64,000 bases of DNA, taken from the NCBI GenBank assembly GCA_031213475.1, contig JARUPZ010000030.1, forward strand, positions 7,061,661-7,125,660, given 5' to 3'. Position numbers and translations under genes: made by a program. The stretch comes from Nereocystis luetkeana. Its lineage: Eukaryota > Sar > Phaeophyceae > Laminariales > Laminariaceae. Every line of letters begins with the position of its first letter. The first letter of the stretch is position 1. A model generated the notes under the pieces. The model saw nothing but the letters and a program-made list of their open reading frames with translations, had not been told where the DNA came from and did not search any database. Positions 45,274-56,300 of the stretch are shown here, in pieces.

Positions 45274-45527
45274 TGTTGATTGATCTCTAAAGGTATAGAC
45301 GCAGCTGGCACGGGAACGCGTGGTTGCTCCAGACAATATCACGGAACTCATCTTATATTATACATCCGAGCTGTCGAGCTGACTCGCCTCCTATGGAGCT
45401 ACATCTAACGAGTGGTATTGGTGGGGTACACGTTACCCCGACATCCCAATACCCTACACCAGAATCCCTGTTCAGCATGGACCTCCTCAATCTACGATGG
45501 ATCTCACGGATCGTGTTCTTGAGCACA
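45274..45527. repeat. 254-bp TG...CA direct repeat, right copy
   Basis: Same orientation as the left copy. Differences noted include A to C near 45481 and changes at two nearby positions. Confidence 0.88.
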
Positions 45528-45542
45528 GTCGAGATCCACTGG

Positions 45543-45660
45543 AGATCCACTGGACACCGTAGAACATCCTTGTGGCACAGGTAGGTTCCAACGGATCCAA
45601 CAGATCCACTGGACACCGTAGAACATCCTTGTGGCACAGGTAGGTTCCAACGGATCCAAC
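45543..45660. repeat. Perfect 59-bp tandem duplication
   Basis: Two identical copies begin AGATCCACTGGACACCGTAG at 45543 and 45602, directly right of the 254-bp repeat. Their identity implies a recent event. Confidence 0.92.
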
Positions 45661-46076
45661 ATTCTGACGAAAACGACCAGTATAACAAGTGTGTCCTGCC
45701 CTTTCGAATGTTCCTATTATTTATGGTGTCATCCTGCGTTTCCCTATTAAAGGCGTAACGTCAACCAACCTCGTTTCCGTTTGTGATACGTTTGTGTTCT
45801 CACCGCTTTGCAAAACCTCCTTATCCCCATGCTACAGATACAGTACCTCTAAACCACAACTTCGACCACTTGTCGCGCGCTGATGTATTGCGCCCCAGTC
45901 TCGCCCCCAAAATACATCGGTGAATGACCCACTTCGTGTGTTTATGGACAAAGTGGAATATTGTCACCAAGCTCTCCCTGACACACACCGTACTTGCTAC
46001 TGCGACCGCAGCACAACGAGCGTTCGTGTACAACAAAATATATCATTGTAACTTTAGCACGACTTCAAGCAACATT
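45661..46076. other. Spacer
   Basis: No feature seen. Confidence 0.5.
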
Positions 46077-46650
46077 GATTTCGCGCCACTGCCTTAGTAC
46101 GGCTATGCGTGGTTTTCTCGCTGATCATATGCTAATTTCAAGTACTGCTGTACTGCGGTGTGTCTGTTAACGTTATGTTCTTTCGTCTTCTGCACGTTTT
46201 GCCGCTGTCGTTATTTTTTTTTACTCTGATCATTATTATTTTTGTTCACTTTTGCTATTCATTTTAATGTCTTAACAACACCGTGTGCACTGCTGTACTG
46301 CGATTTTGCTGCTGTACTGCGATTTTGCTACCGCCCGACTGACTACTGCTGTGCCGTGATTTCGCGCCACTGCTTAGTACGGTTATGCGTGGTTTTCTCG
46401 CTGATCCTATGCTAATTTCCTGTACTGCTGTACTGCGGTGTGTCTGTTAACGGCATGTTCTTTCGTCTTCTGCACGTTTTGCCGCTGTTGTTATTTTTTT
46501 ACTCTGATCATTATTATTTTTGTTCACTTTTATTATTTTTTCACTTTTGATTTTTCGCCACTGTACTACTGTGCCGTGATTTCACGCCACGGTAGTACGG
46601 TTATGCGGAGATTTCTCGCTGAGCCAATGCTAATGTCCTCACTCTTGTCG
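46077..46650. repeat. 281-bp tandem repeat, two copies plus a fragment
   Basis: Copies start GATTTCGCGCCACTGC at 46077 and 46358, and a shorter piece starts GATTTCACGCCAC at 46578. Each holds TTATGCGTGGTTTTCTCGCT (first copy CTATGCG) and TCTTTCGTCTTCTGCACG. Confidence 0.88.
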
Positions 46651-47924
46651 TAATAAATGGGTCTGCACTTGAACGACATCCAAGTCTATTGAGTCTGCGC
46701 CTGTCCTGGTCACATTACTCTACTACTGTGCCGTGATTTTACGCCACTGTCGTAATAACCGGATGGGTCTGCGGTCGAAGGACGACCACGTCTTTTGAGT
46801 CTGCGCCTTTCCCGGATGCATTACGGTACTGCTGTGCCGTTATGGTCTTGAACCGAGCCTCCACAAGGTCTGCCCCTATCCTACCTACTACCTAGCATGC
46901 GTTCTGTTTTATTGGAGATGGGTCTGTGCCTTGTGGGGACGTGGTTACGGTCTCTGATCCGAGCCTCCAAAGGGTCTGTGCCTCCCCTACCTGTATTTGT
47001 CAAATAGAGTATAGAAGAGATAGATATGTGCCTCGTGGGAGCGGTGTTGTCTCTTCACCCGTCGTGGATGACAGAGACGAAGTTCCACGAGGTCTGTGCC
47101 TATCCTACCTACACGGTCTGTTAGTATGCTGACTACAATTTTACTTCGTTTATTTTGTGGGCGTACAGCTGCTGAGCGTATCCAGTGTATGCACTTGCCA
47201 CCTGGAATACAATTCGTTGTCGATCCGCTTATTCATTACAGGTGTGAGTCGCACTCAACATCTTACTCTGCTTCAGTTGGTTATACTGATTTTCACGCTT
47301 GTATCGGTGCTGATATCTGCGCTTATCTCATTATGCTGCTCTGCTGCTGGTTGTACTGATTTTCCCGCTTTTATTGGAGTTGATATTTGTACTATTTTCT
47401 ATGCTCCGTCATCGCAACATGTTCCTGCAACGAAGGGCGAGCGGGAGACAGAAACGGCCGGATGCATTAGGATTTTCCTACCTCACCTTGTTGGCGCATG
47501 CATAACATATATATGGGTTTGTCTGAGCCTGAGAGGACCATTGTTGCCGTCTCCATCCGGCAGAGAGATAACAACGAGGTCTCTCTGCGGCTGATCTGTA
47601 CCGCCGATTTCAACACGCTGTGCGGGCAGCAGGAGACTAACACACTCTCGTATACCGCGTACATGTATATATGTGCTTACCGGCAGCCATTCTGCTGACG
47701 TCCCGTGTTCCACTGCTGCTGTACTCGTCCTATATCTTATCTTGACATTCGCTTATCATTTGCCTGTCTGCGTAACGGCTGCCCTCGCCGTACCCCGCTC
47801 GTTAAACCCGCGACGCTTTGCTCTGCGTCGCTGGGAACGCAGCACATCTTGTTGTATGTTTTGTGTTCGTTGTGTTCGCTTCATTTCTCGGATAGAGAGT
47901 GGATGCCCAGATTGGTTGGGTCTG
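46651..47924. other. Degenerate repeats with GGTCTG(T/C)GCCT motifs
   Basis: The phrase GGTCTGTGCCTATCCTACCT and variants recur about every 60-120 bp up to 47110. After that, no gene or clear repeat to 47924. Confidence 0.5.
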
Positions 47925-48245
47925 CGCCTATTGGGACCGTTGTTGCTACTTCCCATGCTGAAGGGAGACGGCAACCAGGCCCCTCTAGGCCTGTGCCTTA
48001 GCCACGGGGCTTATACCTGTTTTCTTTTCTTTTGGTTTCTTTTTATCCGCCTTCTTTTGTTTGTCCGCTCGTTGTTTGTTTTTTTAGACGGGGTGAATGA
48101 ACAGAATGGTCGGGTCTGTACCTATTGGGATCTTTGTTGCTGTCGCCCATGCTGAAGGGAGACAGCAACCAGGCCCCTCTAGGTCCGAGCCTTGCCACGG
48201 GGCTTGCTGCCTGTTTTTATTTTGTTCTTTGTCGTTCGTCCGTTT
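47925..48245. repeat. 184-bp direct duplication
   Basis: Blocks near 47925 and 48110 share TTGGGA, CCCATGCTGAAGGGAGAC, GCAACCAGGCCCCTCTAGG and GCCACGGGGCTT. Confidence 0.85.
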
Positions 48246-48687
48246 TGTGGCTGTCATGTTTGATCTTGTTATTTATTCTGTTCGCTAAAGTGGATAGTTC
48301 GGTCGTTTGTTTGCTGGTGTATTTGTTGCAAACCCGCATGCCCGTGCACCCGACTGCGCTGGCTATGACCCTTACTGACACCCGTACTCTGTCGCATGTG
48401 TCCAGCAGTTTACCTGCGTCCCGTGTTCGCTGTGTATGTTCGTGTTCATCGTAGTTACTTTGTTCCTCACCGCTTTGTTGTTTTCTCTTTAAATGTTGGC
48501 CGTGGAAAGGACACATCAAGGAGGATCTTGCACTGACATGTATGTGTCTTTTTGCCTTTGCTTGACTGTTAGGCTCTCCAGTTCTCTTCCTCCCCTTCGC
48601 CTCGTTTTTCGCTTCCATTCTCGTTGACGGGGGGAGGGCGACGCGTTCGTCGGAAGCCTGCGACGGCATGACATCTCCCATGTCCCG
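48246..48687. other. Spacer
   Basis: No supported gene. Confidence 0.5.
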
Positions 48688-48935
48688 GTGTCTTGCTCGT
48701 CCACAGCTTGCTGCACCGCTCCCTTGCTCCGACGCGGTGCGTTCCCTCGCTCCGGTGTCTTGCCTGTCCGCCGCTCGCTGCGCCGCTCCCTCGCTCCGAC
48801 GCCGTGCGTTAGCCCGTTCCAGTGTCTTGTTCGCCCGCCGCCCGCGGTGTCGTTCCCCCGCTACGACGCCGTGCATTTCCTCGCTCCGGCGTCTTGCTCG
48901 TCCGTCGTTTGCTCGCTCGGAAGCCGTGTCCGTGC
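48688..48935. repeat. Tandem repeat of about 68 bp, four degenerate copies
   Basis: GC-rich units built on CTCGCTCCGACGCCGTGC and GTGTCTTGCTCGTCCGCC. The plus-strand frame that runs through it into the next element is probably accidental. Confidence 0.75.
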
Positions 48936-48960
48936 TCTGCTCTATCGCCCCTATGCCTTG

Positions 48961-49540
48961 ATCGTACTGCCCAACGACCAGATCTTGAAGGAGTCGACCA
49001 GCCGCTATATGGAGCTGTTGAAAGAGGTGCTTTCAGCAGGGGGGCAGGTTCCGCTGTCGTCGGGTAGGAGGACGCCGGTCATCCACCGGGCGGTCGAGGT
49101 ACTCACCAATCCGGCATCCCTCGCGAGAAGGCAACGGAACGACGCTCATCTGGGTCAGGAGTCGACCAGCCGCTATATGGAGCTGTTGAAAGAGGTGCTT
49201 TCAGCAGGGGGGCAGGTTCCGCTGTCGTCGGGTGGGAGGACGCCGGTCATCCATCGGGCGGTCGAGGTACTCACCAATCCGGCATCCCTCGCGAGAAGGC
49301 AACGGAACGACGCTCATCTGGGTCAGGTTAGCAAGCGTCTGCGGGAGGATAGCAATGCGAACGCCGCGGAAGTAGATGAGACTGGGTATAGTCTAGACGA
49401 GAACGATGTAATCAGGTTTGCCGACGGAAAAGGTAGGAACCTGCCAGCCATACCCGAATCCATGGTTGCCGATGTACTCGCGTTGGTACACACTCTGCAT
49501 GGTCACTCTGGAGTAGGAGCCACGTTAGCGCTGGTCTTAA
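48961..49540 (+). pseudogene. Linker and N-terminal zinc-binding part of gypsy integrase
   Basis: Frame runs from the duplication through ENDVIRFADG and ALVHTLHGHSGVGATLALVLR. The two His belong to the HHCC zinc-binding domain of retroviral-type integrases. A frame change near 49535 moves the continuation (FHWPSVIRDTRQYVLSCGC) to another frame. The Cys pair is C-x-C, not the usual C-x-x-C. Confidence 0.65.
48991..49326 (+). repeat. 168-bp in-frame tandem duplication before the integrase
   Basis: Units 48991-49158 and 49159-49326 differ at only two positions. The period is 56 codons, so the frame is kept. Each encodes a block starting ESTSRYMELLKEV. Confidence 0.93.
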
Positions 49541-50014
49541 GAGCACTTTCACTGGCCTTCAGTCATTCGCGACACGCGACAATACGTGTTGTCATGCGGG
49601 TGCAGGAGACGTAAACGACCCAACAGCAGATGCGTCGCAATGTTTCCCGGACGCGCACTAGAACCGTGGGATGAACTACAGATGGATATCCCGAAAATAG
49701 ACACGCCTTCCCTTTCAGGTAACAAGTACGTTCTGCTGGTAGTAGATCGAGCCTCCAAGTTCCCTTTCGGTATCCCTCTAGAAACTAAGCAAGCAATAGG
49801 CGTAGCACGAGCGCTTACCAAGCTGTGCCTAACGTTCGGTGTACCCAAGACAGTACGTTGCGACGGCGGCAGAGAGTTCAGAGCAGAAGTAGTGACACAC
49901 TTATGCCGTTGGATGAATGCGGACATAAAGTTCGGCCCAGCCGACCACCCGCGAGGACAGGGTTCTGTAGAGAGACTAGGAGGTTGGTTGCAGGAGCTAT
50001 GCAGAGCTATGTAG
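49541..50014 (+). pseudogene. Integrase catalytic core (DDE)
   Basis: Joins element DNA to the host chromosome. LQMDIPK supplies the first Asp (49685), CDGGREF the second (49862) and GSVERLGG the Glu (49970). The last two are exactly 35 residues apart (D-x35-E), as in retroviral and gypsy integrases. The core itself is complete. A frame change near 49985 puts the following WPERWDEYVSPAIW segment in a different frame from the core. Confidence 0.85.
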
Positions 50015-50531
50015 ATCGTGGCCCGAGAGGTGGGACGAGTACGTATCACCGGCAATATGGATCAAACGCACTCTACCAGACGTGTCACTGCCTTCTAACA
50101 TGACACCTTTCGAGTTGTTGTTCGGTCGCAAGCCTCGCACGTCTTTAGACTCTTTGGTACCCCTGTCAGAAGAGACAGATCAGAGCGGCGGCCTGGACAA
50201 CTTCGTGGAGCGCCGCAGACAGAACCTCCGAGAAGTCCGCCTGGCGCTCGAGAAGCGCGACAGCCAAAGAGTAACGGCGCGGGCCCGAGCCAACGCTGCC
50301 ATCTCGAGACCATCAGCCGGAGTTATCGCTGAGAAGGGTAGCCTCGTGCTGGTGCGCGAGTCCGATAGCAGCAAACACCGCGACAGCAGAGGGAAGAAGC
50401 TGCAGCACGACCACTACACAGGCCCTTGGAGGGTCACGGAAGTATTACAGACAGGCCTAAGCGTACAAGTAACGATGCGAGGCAGAAAACAACGTACCCG
50501 AAATGTATCCACCGCAGATGTGAAGCCGTAG
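49990..50531 (+). pseudogene. Integrase C-terminal region with GPY/F-like motif
   Basis: Encodes SNMTPFELLFGRKPR, as found after the core in gypsy integrases, then a Glu/Arg-rich helix. YTGPWRVTEVL and QVTMRGRK follow, which correspond to the GPY/F module. It ends in a TAG at 50529. Confidence 0.75.
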
Positions 50532-50554
50532 CACCTCTGACCTCTGACACTAAG

Positions 50555-51050
50555 ACACTCGATAGCAGACGAGTTTGCACAGTATGCGTGGGGCGCGGAT
50601 TTCAAACTGCCAGTTGAAGGAGTCAATTCGCCAGTGTTAGACTCGCTCGTGAGCTGCCGCAGATCGACCACTGCCTCCGGCACCACTAGATGGGAGTACA
50701 AGGGGAGATCGAGAGAGGGAGTAGAGACAGGATGGCGAACTGGGAATGACGTGTTACAGAGTTTTACACCCTTGCAGTTGGACGGTTTCATCGCACTCTG
50801 GCACTTGTACAACCCCGACCCTACTAAAGACACGACCCCAGTCTCAGTCACCCCTCGTACACCCGCCCTTCGTCGTCGCGAAGCCTTGACGCTGTTTCTG
50901 ATAGGGTTTACCATATGGAAGGACTTTGGCGGTGGGTTGCGACTGCAGGGGCAAGTGTACGATTACAGAGACCGCTACTGGCGAGTGCGCTACACCGATA
51001 ACAACTGGGAAGAACTGACCCGTCGCGAGATGGAACGGTTGCAGGACTGA
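50555..51050 (+). pseudogene. C-terminal domain downstream of integrase
   Basis: Open in the same frame as the GPY/F segment, after TAG and TGA. Its end, QVYDYRDRYWRVRYTDNNWE, followed by LTRREMERLQ, resembles the small beta-barrel-like tails of some gypsy polyproteins. Its exact role is unknown. It stops 140 bp before the minisatellite. Confidence 0.5.
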
Positions 51051-51189
51051 AACGATCCACGCTCTGCATGGACGAAGATCTGCTCCTTCATCCGGCAATT
51101 CCGGCGAGGATCCTCCCCTGCGAAGACCTTCCCCTGCGAAGATCTTCCCCTGCAAACATCTCTCTAATTCATCTAGTGTTTCTGCTTGC

Positions 51190-51945
51190 TTTTGGTGTGT
51201 CGTGTTTCAACCGAAGAGGCCGTGTTGGTTCTTTTCCGTTTAATTCTCGTGGTTTTCGATTTTATTTAGCTAGTGTTTCTGCTTACTTTTGGTGTGTCGT
51301 GTTTCAACCGAAGAGGCCGTGTTGGTTCTTTTCCGTTTAGTTCTCGTGGTTTTCGATTTTATTATTCATCTCGTGTTTCAACCGAAGAGGCCGTGTTGGT
51401 TCTTTTCCGTTTAGTTCTCGTGGTTTTCGATTTTATTTAGCTAGTGTTTCAACCGAAGAGGCCGTGTTGGTTCTTTTCCGTTTAGTTCTCGTGGTTTTCG
51501 ATTTTATTTATCTCGTGTTTCAACCGAAGAGGCCGTGTTGGTTCTTTTCCGTTTAAGTTCTCGTGGTTTTCGATTTTATTTATCTCGTGTTTCAACCGAA
51601 GAGGCCGTGTTGGTTCTTTTCCGTTTAGTTCTCGTGGTTTTCGATTTTATTTATCCAGTGTTTCAACCGAAGAGGCCGTGTTGGTTCTTTTCCGTTTAGT
51701 TCTCGTGGGTTTCGATTTTATTTATCCAGTGTTTCAACCGAAGAGGCCGTGTTGGTTCTTTTCCGTTTAGTTCTCGTGGTTTTCAATTTTATTTATCCAG
51801 TGTTTCAACCGAAGAGGCCGTGTTGGTTCTTTTCCGTTTTGTTCTCGTGGTTTTCGATTTTATTTATCCAGTGTTTCAACCGAAGAGGCCGTGTTGGTTC
51901 TTTTCCGTTTTGTTCTCGTGGTTTTCGATTTTAGTCTTGCCGTGT
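51190..51945 (+). repeat. 71-bp minisatellite, ten copies
   Basis: Copies of GTTTCAACCGAAGAGGCCGT and TTCTTTTCCGTTTAGTTCTC begin near 51201, 51299, 51371, 51443, 51513, 51584, 51656, 51727, 51798 and 51869. A diverged copy follows at about 51960. The repeats are very uniform. They lie between the polyprotein end and the putative LTR, so they seem to be part of the element's 3' untranslated region. Confidence 0.93.
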
Positions 51946-52326
51946 AGGCTAGCCTACAGTTTTAACCGAGGAGGCGGAGTTGCCTTCTCTGTTGTGTTCG
52001 ATTTTCGTTGAATTGTTGAGGACGCAATAGAAGCGATTTATATGCTTAGGCGTTAGGGGACACTGCGCTTATTTCATCGCTGAATGAGCGTGGGGGGACT
52101 TTAGCCATGGAATAGTGGTCGGGCAACCAAACACGCAGTGAAAAAGCAAGGGTAGGGGTTTTTCTCGGGGATTTCCCTTTGATGGCCTTTGCGATTTCGG
52201 TTTGGTTGTTTATCCCTGAGGCCGTTATTTGTGTTAAAGGGCTTTGCGGCTCTTTAAACTTGGTTATAGTCACAAGATTGCGATAGCATAATGCTCATTC
52301 CGTCATTCGCATTATGCTAGGGGGCA
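51946..52326. other. Element 3' untranslated region before the LTR
   Basis: No gene. It ends in ATTATGCTAGGGGGCA, a purine-rich stretch that could be the polypurine primer site. Confidence 0.5.
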
Positions 52327-52830
52327 TGTTACGGTTCGGTTGACCGTCTCAGGAGTTATGATGACATAGAGGCGTTTTCATATTGTAGCTCCGTTCCGGA
52401 CGGAAGGTTTCATCCCCCTTCCGTCTCACTCAGTTCCCGCGACCATCACCACTGTCACGGAACAAGCAATCACTTACCATCTAGCCATCTCCAGTTGGAG
52501 CCTCTTCACAGAAGAACCACAAGCTCGCCCTACTCTCCTGGAGACCTAGGAGCGCACCTCTCGACTCGGTCGGACTCAAGCTCTGCTCTGTCACTGAGGT
52601 TGGTCATTGATGTCTCGTCTTTGTGTTCTTCTTTTGGGTTATGCATCTCTGAGTGGTGACCTGTGGCCCACAGCTGCCACTCCTACCAACTATTGCAGAA
52701 CCCTACATGTGTTGCCTTGTGACAATGACTTAAGACCTCAGCCCAGGCAGCCAGCTTTCCGTTTCATCTCCTTCGAAAACACGCCGCCGAACCCAGAAGG
52801 GACTGTCCTGAGAACTGTCCCGATAAAACA
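52327..52830 (+). repeat. Putative 3' LTR (504 bp)
   Basis: Starts TGTTACGGTTCGGTTGACC directly after the purine tract and can be ended at CGATAAAACA to give TG...CA. No second copy exists in the window, so both borders are inferred. Confidence 0.5.
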
Positions 52831-53306
52831 TAAATTCAATATATTTGGGTGTTGTAGTACCCGCTGATTCCCCCCTTGCCTCACCTGCAAAAGTAGCCGA
52901 CCGGATAGACCAGGCACCTCAATTCGTGAACAAGTAGAGGTGTGTCCCAGTTCTTTGCCGACAATCTCTTGTTGCGGCAACCGTGTTTCCAGAAAAAAAT
53001 ATATATCGACCAAATCTTCTGAGTCCAGCCAGCTCGATTTTGTAGAATTCACGGGCACCGTACAGGTCCGTTTGACGAAAACCGAACGTTCTGCCAACAC
53101 GGCACATCATGCGTAATTTCGAATACCCAGCTCACACCCATGGAACCCCGAAGTAGTAGCATTCACTACTGACCACTACAAGGGACAATCCAGAATCAGA
53201 AGTGCGTCCAGTTCGGGCGCGATCGTCACATACATGGGTTCGTCCTTTGTCTCGCCCAATCGAGATACTCGTACGTATGGTATGTCTTGGCCACTTGTCA
53301 TGAAAC
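52831..53306. other. Spacer between the LTR and the dioxygenase gene
   Basis: Holds the 3' flank of the minus-strand gene. No feature recognised. Confidence 0.5.
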
Positions 53307-56300
53307 CTAAAAACCCTTCATGCGGGCCTCGGAGTTTGCTTCATCCATCCCAATGTAGCATCCCACCATACGCCTCCAGCCCTGTGGGGACAACGTTTTC
53401 AACACCATTAAGTTGGTCCAACAATTTGTACGGCAGTAGTGGGATAATATGCGGACGACTCGTGTGGTAGTATTTATTTGAAGGTAACACGATTGCAACT
53501 AACTGGTACGTAGGGGGGGTATTGTAAATGCCGGCTTTAGAAATCTGCATATATATATATATATATATATCTTGTTGGTGTAACATAACAAAAAACAGTT
53601 ACGTATATGACGGTGCGAATCGCGAACGCCGAAACAATCACGCTTAGTATACAAAAGGGGTATCCATTCGCGCGTGTGTAGCCAAGGAGCTGAAGACAGA
53701 GCTCCTAAACTTGGTTGATATAACGCGTAGTCTTAAATAATAAGTGGCTTTTGCGGAACATGGCGTGGAGTGGGTCCACTCGCCGTTAATGGTGCATTTC
53801 TACACTCGCATCGTATGCTCGACACGACGTTTTCATGCATAGAGGCAATTTGCACTCAATGCCGCACGCAAACACCTGTGGAGCGGCAACAGCTGCATAG
53901 TTTATCGACTTTCGCACAAAATCATTAAAACAGTCGATACCAGAACAATTTTGGCATTCATTCACCGTTACGCCCTCGCCGGAACTATATTACTCGTACA
54001 CGAGTAGTGGAGATAAAATCCGTAGCGACACCACATTTGGAAATCAGGAAACGAGAAAACTGAGTGTTGGCGTGGGTATATATGACGATCACTTATTATG
54101 GTTTCCCGCGACATCGACGAAGTGTTGGGTACCTTGAAAGCATCCCTCGCGTGAAGGGCTCGGTGGTTGTTGAAAACGACCGCGTCCCCCGGTTTTAGGA
54201 TAAGATGAGCCACCATACACGGGTCCCTGAACCAGCAACATCGGAACATATAACGCGAGTGTTAGGACACTCCACGCTGCGCCGGGACAAGTAAGTGTCG
54301 AGCGAAATTCATTTCGTGATGGCACAGCTGATATTTGATCTAGGAGATTTGATCTAGGTCGATGGAATATTGGTCGGGTCGTTCTTAACGACCAGCATAT
54401 TGTTTTAAGTTTCTCCAGATATTTCAGCTTTCACTGGAAGCGGAGGGACGACTTTTGTTGCCACAGACAGAATGGGCTCGCAGCTGAAACACCGTCGGCC
54501 TGGCTACGAGGAGGAAGCATGCGTCCGTACCTCGACTCGTCAACATATCAGCAACTCGTGGCATGACGACAAGCAAATAAATCGAAAATAGGATGAAGTA
54601 TCGCCTCACCGCTGGTGGTCGAGTTCATTGCCTAAGCTACGTCGGTACATAGTCTGTGTTGATTCGACGAAGAGGGAACCTTCCAAAACATATTTTTTCT
54701 CTTATCACCCATGGCCTGTGAATGCCCTTGTGTACCCTGGTCGGTCTTCGTTGCGAATTCACTTGTGTCTACTTCCTGTTTCCGGAACAGCAATAATAGC
54801 TTTTGGGCTTTCACTAAAATCGTTAAAGGCATTGTTTCACCGATATGATTCAAGTTGTACGTTTTCTACCGAGGAAACCAATTTACATTTAAATTTACAC
54901 GAGATTTGTTGGGAACAATCTTTACACGCACTCAACTAAAATCAATCGGTGTAACGAGGTAAAATCACTCCTCTCAGCGACAGGGTAGCTCACACCTTAG
55001 GATCGCTGTTAAGGACTTGTGGTATTCGTAGAAACGATCGATATCATCGGGGGACAGGTAGTCCAGCGGCGCCCGGTGGATGTCGTTGTGTCTGACCTTC
55101 GCCGACCGAAAACGTATTGGAAGAAGGTCAGGAGGGGCGAAGGGGGAACAGTGCAAACACGGATGGTAACAACAACGGCGCCACCGTGAAACATCTACCA
55201 AAGGGATGGGCAATAAATCCATTCTCATGGAGCAAATGCTGATCACGACATGGCCTCATTTTCGGTACCATCCCATTTAGCAATGATGACGTGTCTCCAA
55301 TTCGAGCGTACCTGATCCACGACACCGTGTGGGCCCATCCGAAATATCGGACCATCTGTAACGTAATGGTACCCAGCATCGTACGTTTGGTACGTAAGAG
55401 AAGTCTTGGTAAAGAAATCGAACGCCTCCGGATGTTCTTTACGAAGGCGTTCGGCAACTGCAAAACCGTCCGCGTAGAAGCTGCCACCACCTTCAGGCGC
55501 GGGCACTTCGCAGTTGAATACCTGGATGGGAAGAGGATAGCGCCCGAGAATACATAAAACATACAGCAGTGGTTCGCGTTGCGCCAGCCAGAAGCGTGTT
55601 TTAGCATTTTACAAGGACGTTTCAGCATTTTGTAATTTCGAGACGATGCTTACGAGGAATTTCACGTTTGCTGGATCTTCTTCTTTTTGGCAGCATTGCT
55701 TCTGCACCTAACACTAGAAGCAGTTTCGCGCTGTCTTCGCAACTAACTGTGTACGGCACAAGCCACGCAGAGCACACTTACTTGACCATAATGTGACCTC
55801 TAACCTTGAAGAACGATCCACCAGTTAGTCCCTCGGATTGTTTGGTTCCAATTATGATAGGCAGGTGGTTGGGACAGGTCTATCGACCAAACAGTGCAAC
55901 AACACCGTCAAATCAAAACCTATCTGGTTGACAGTCACAAACCCAAACACATACTTGAAAAATTGTCTACGCACCCACGATTTTTTATATCTGTTGGGAC
56001 ACGGTCGCCCCACGAAACTCTGTGGAACCCTCGGAATGTCAACTTGCTCGACCGCGAATGCGTCGGCCGTCGTGCGTTACATATACATGAACTACTAGTT
56101 ATCGCAGGCGCCTCCGCATGCGATCTCCACAACGCGTAAGTTAGTTGCCCCACGTTTGTTTAGGTCCTGTACGATGGCAGAGCGTAATACTCCAGTGAAC
56201 ATAGGCTGTACGTCAGGTACCCATACTTGAACAACTCAAGCATCCTGCATGTTAAAAAAGCGCACGGATTGTTACCCACCCCTTGAAGGCGAACCCAAGC

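Larger units (their letters stand above)
48991..52830 (+). mobile_element. 3' part of a Ty3/gypsy-like LTR retrotransposon
   Basis: Integrase, a downstream domain, a minisatellite, a polypurine-like AGGGGGCA and a putative 3' LTR appear in that order. Reverse transcriptase, protease, Gag and the 5' LTR are missing, so the copy is 5'-truncated. Integrase without a following reverse transcriptase fits the gypsy order (RT-RNaseH-INT). Confidence 0.75.

Noticed and set aside
52327..52830. Solo LTR unrelated to the integrase
   Set aside because: It directly follows a purine tract and the element's own 3' region, so a 3' LTR of that element is simpler.
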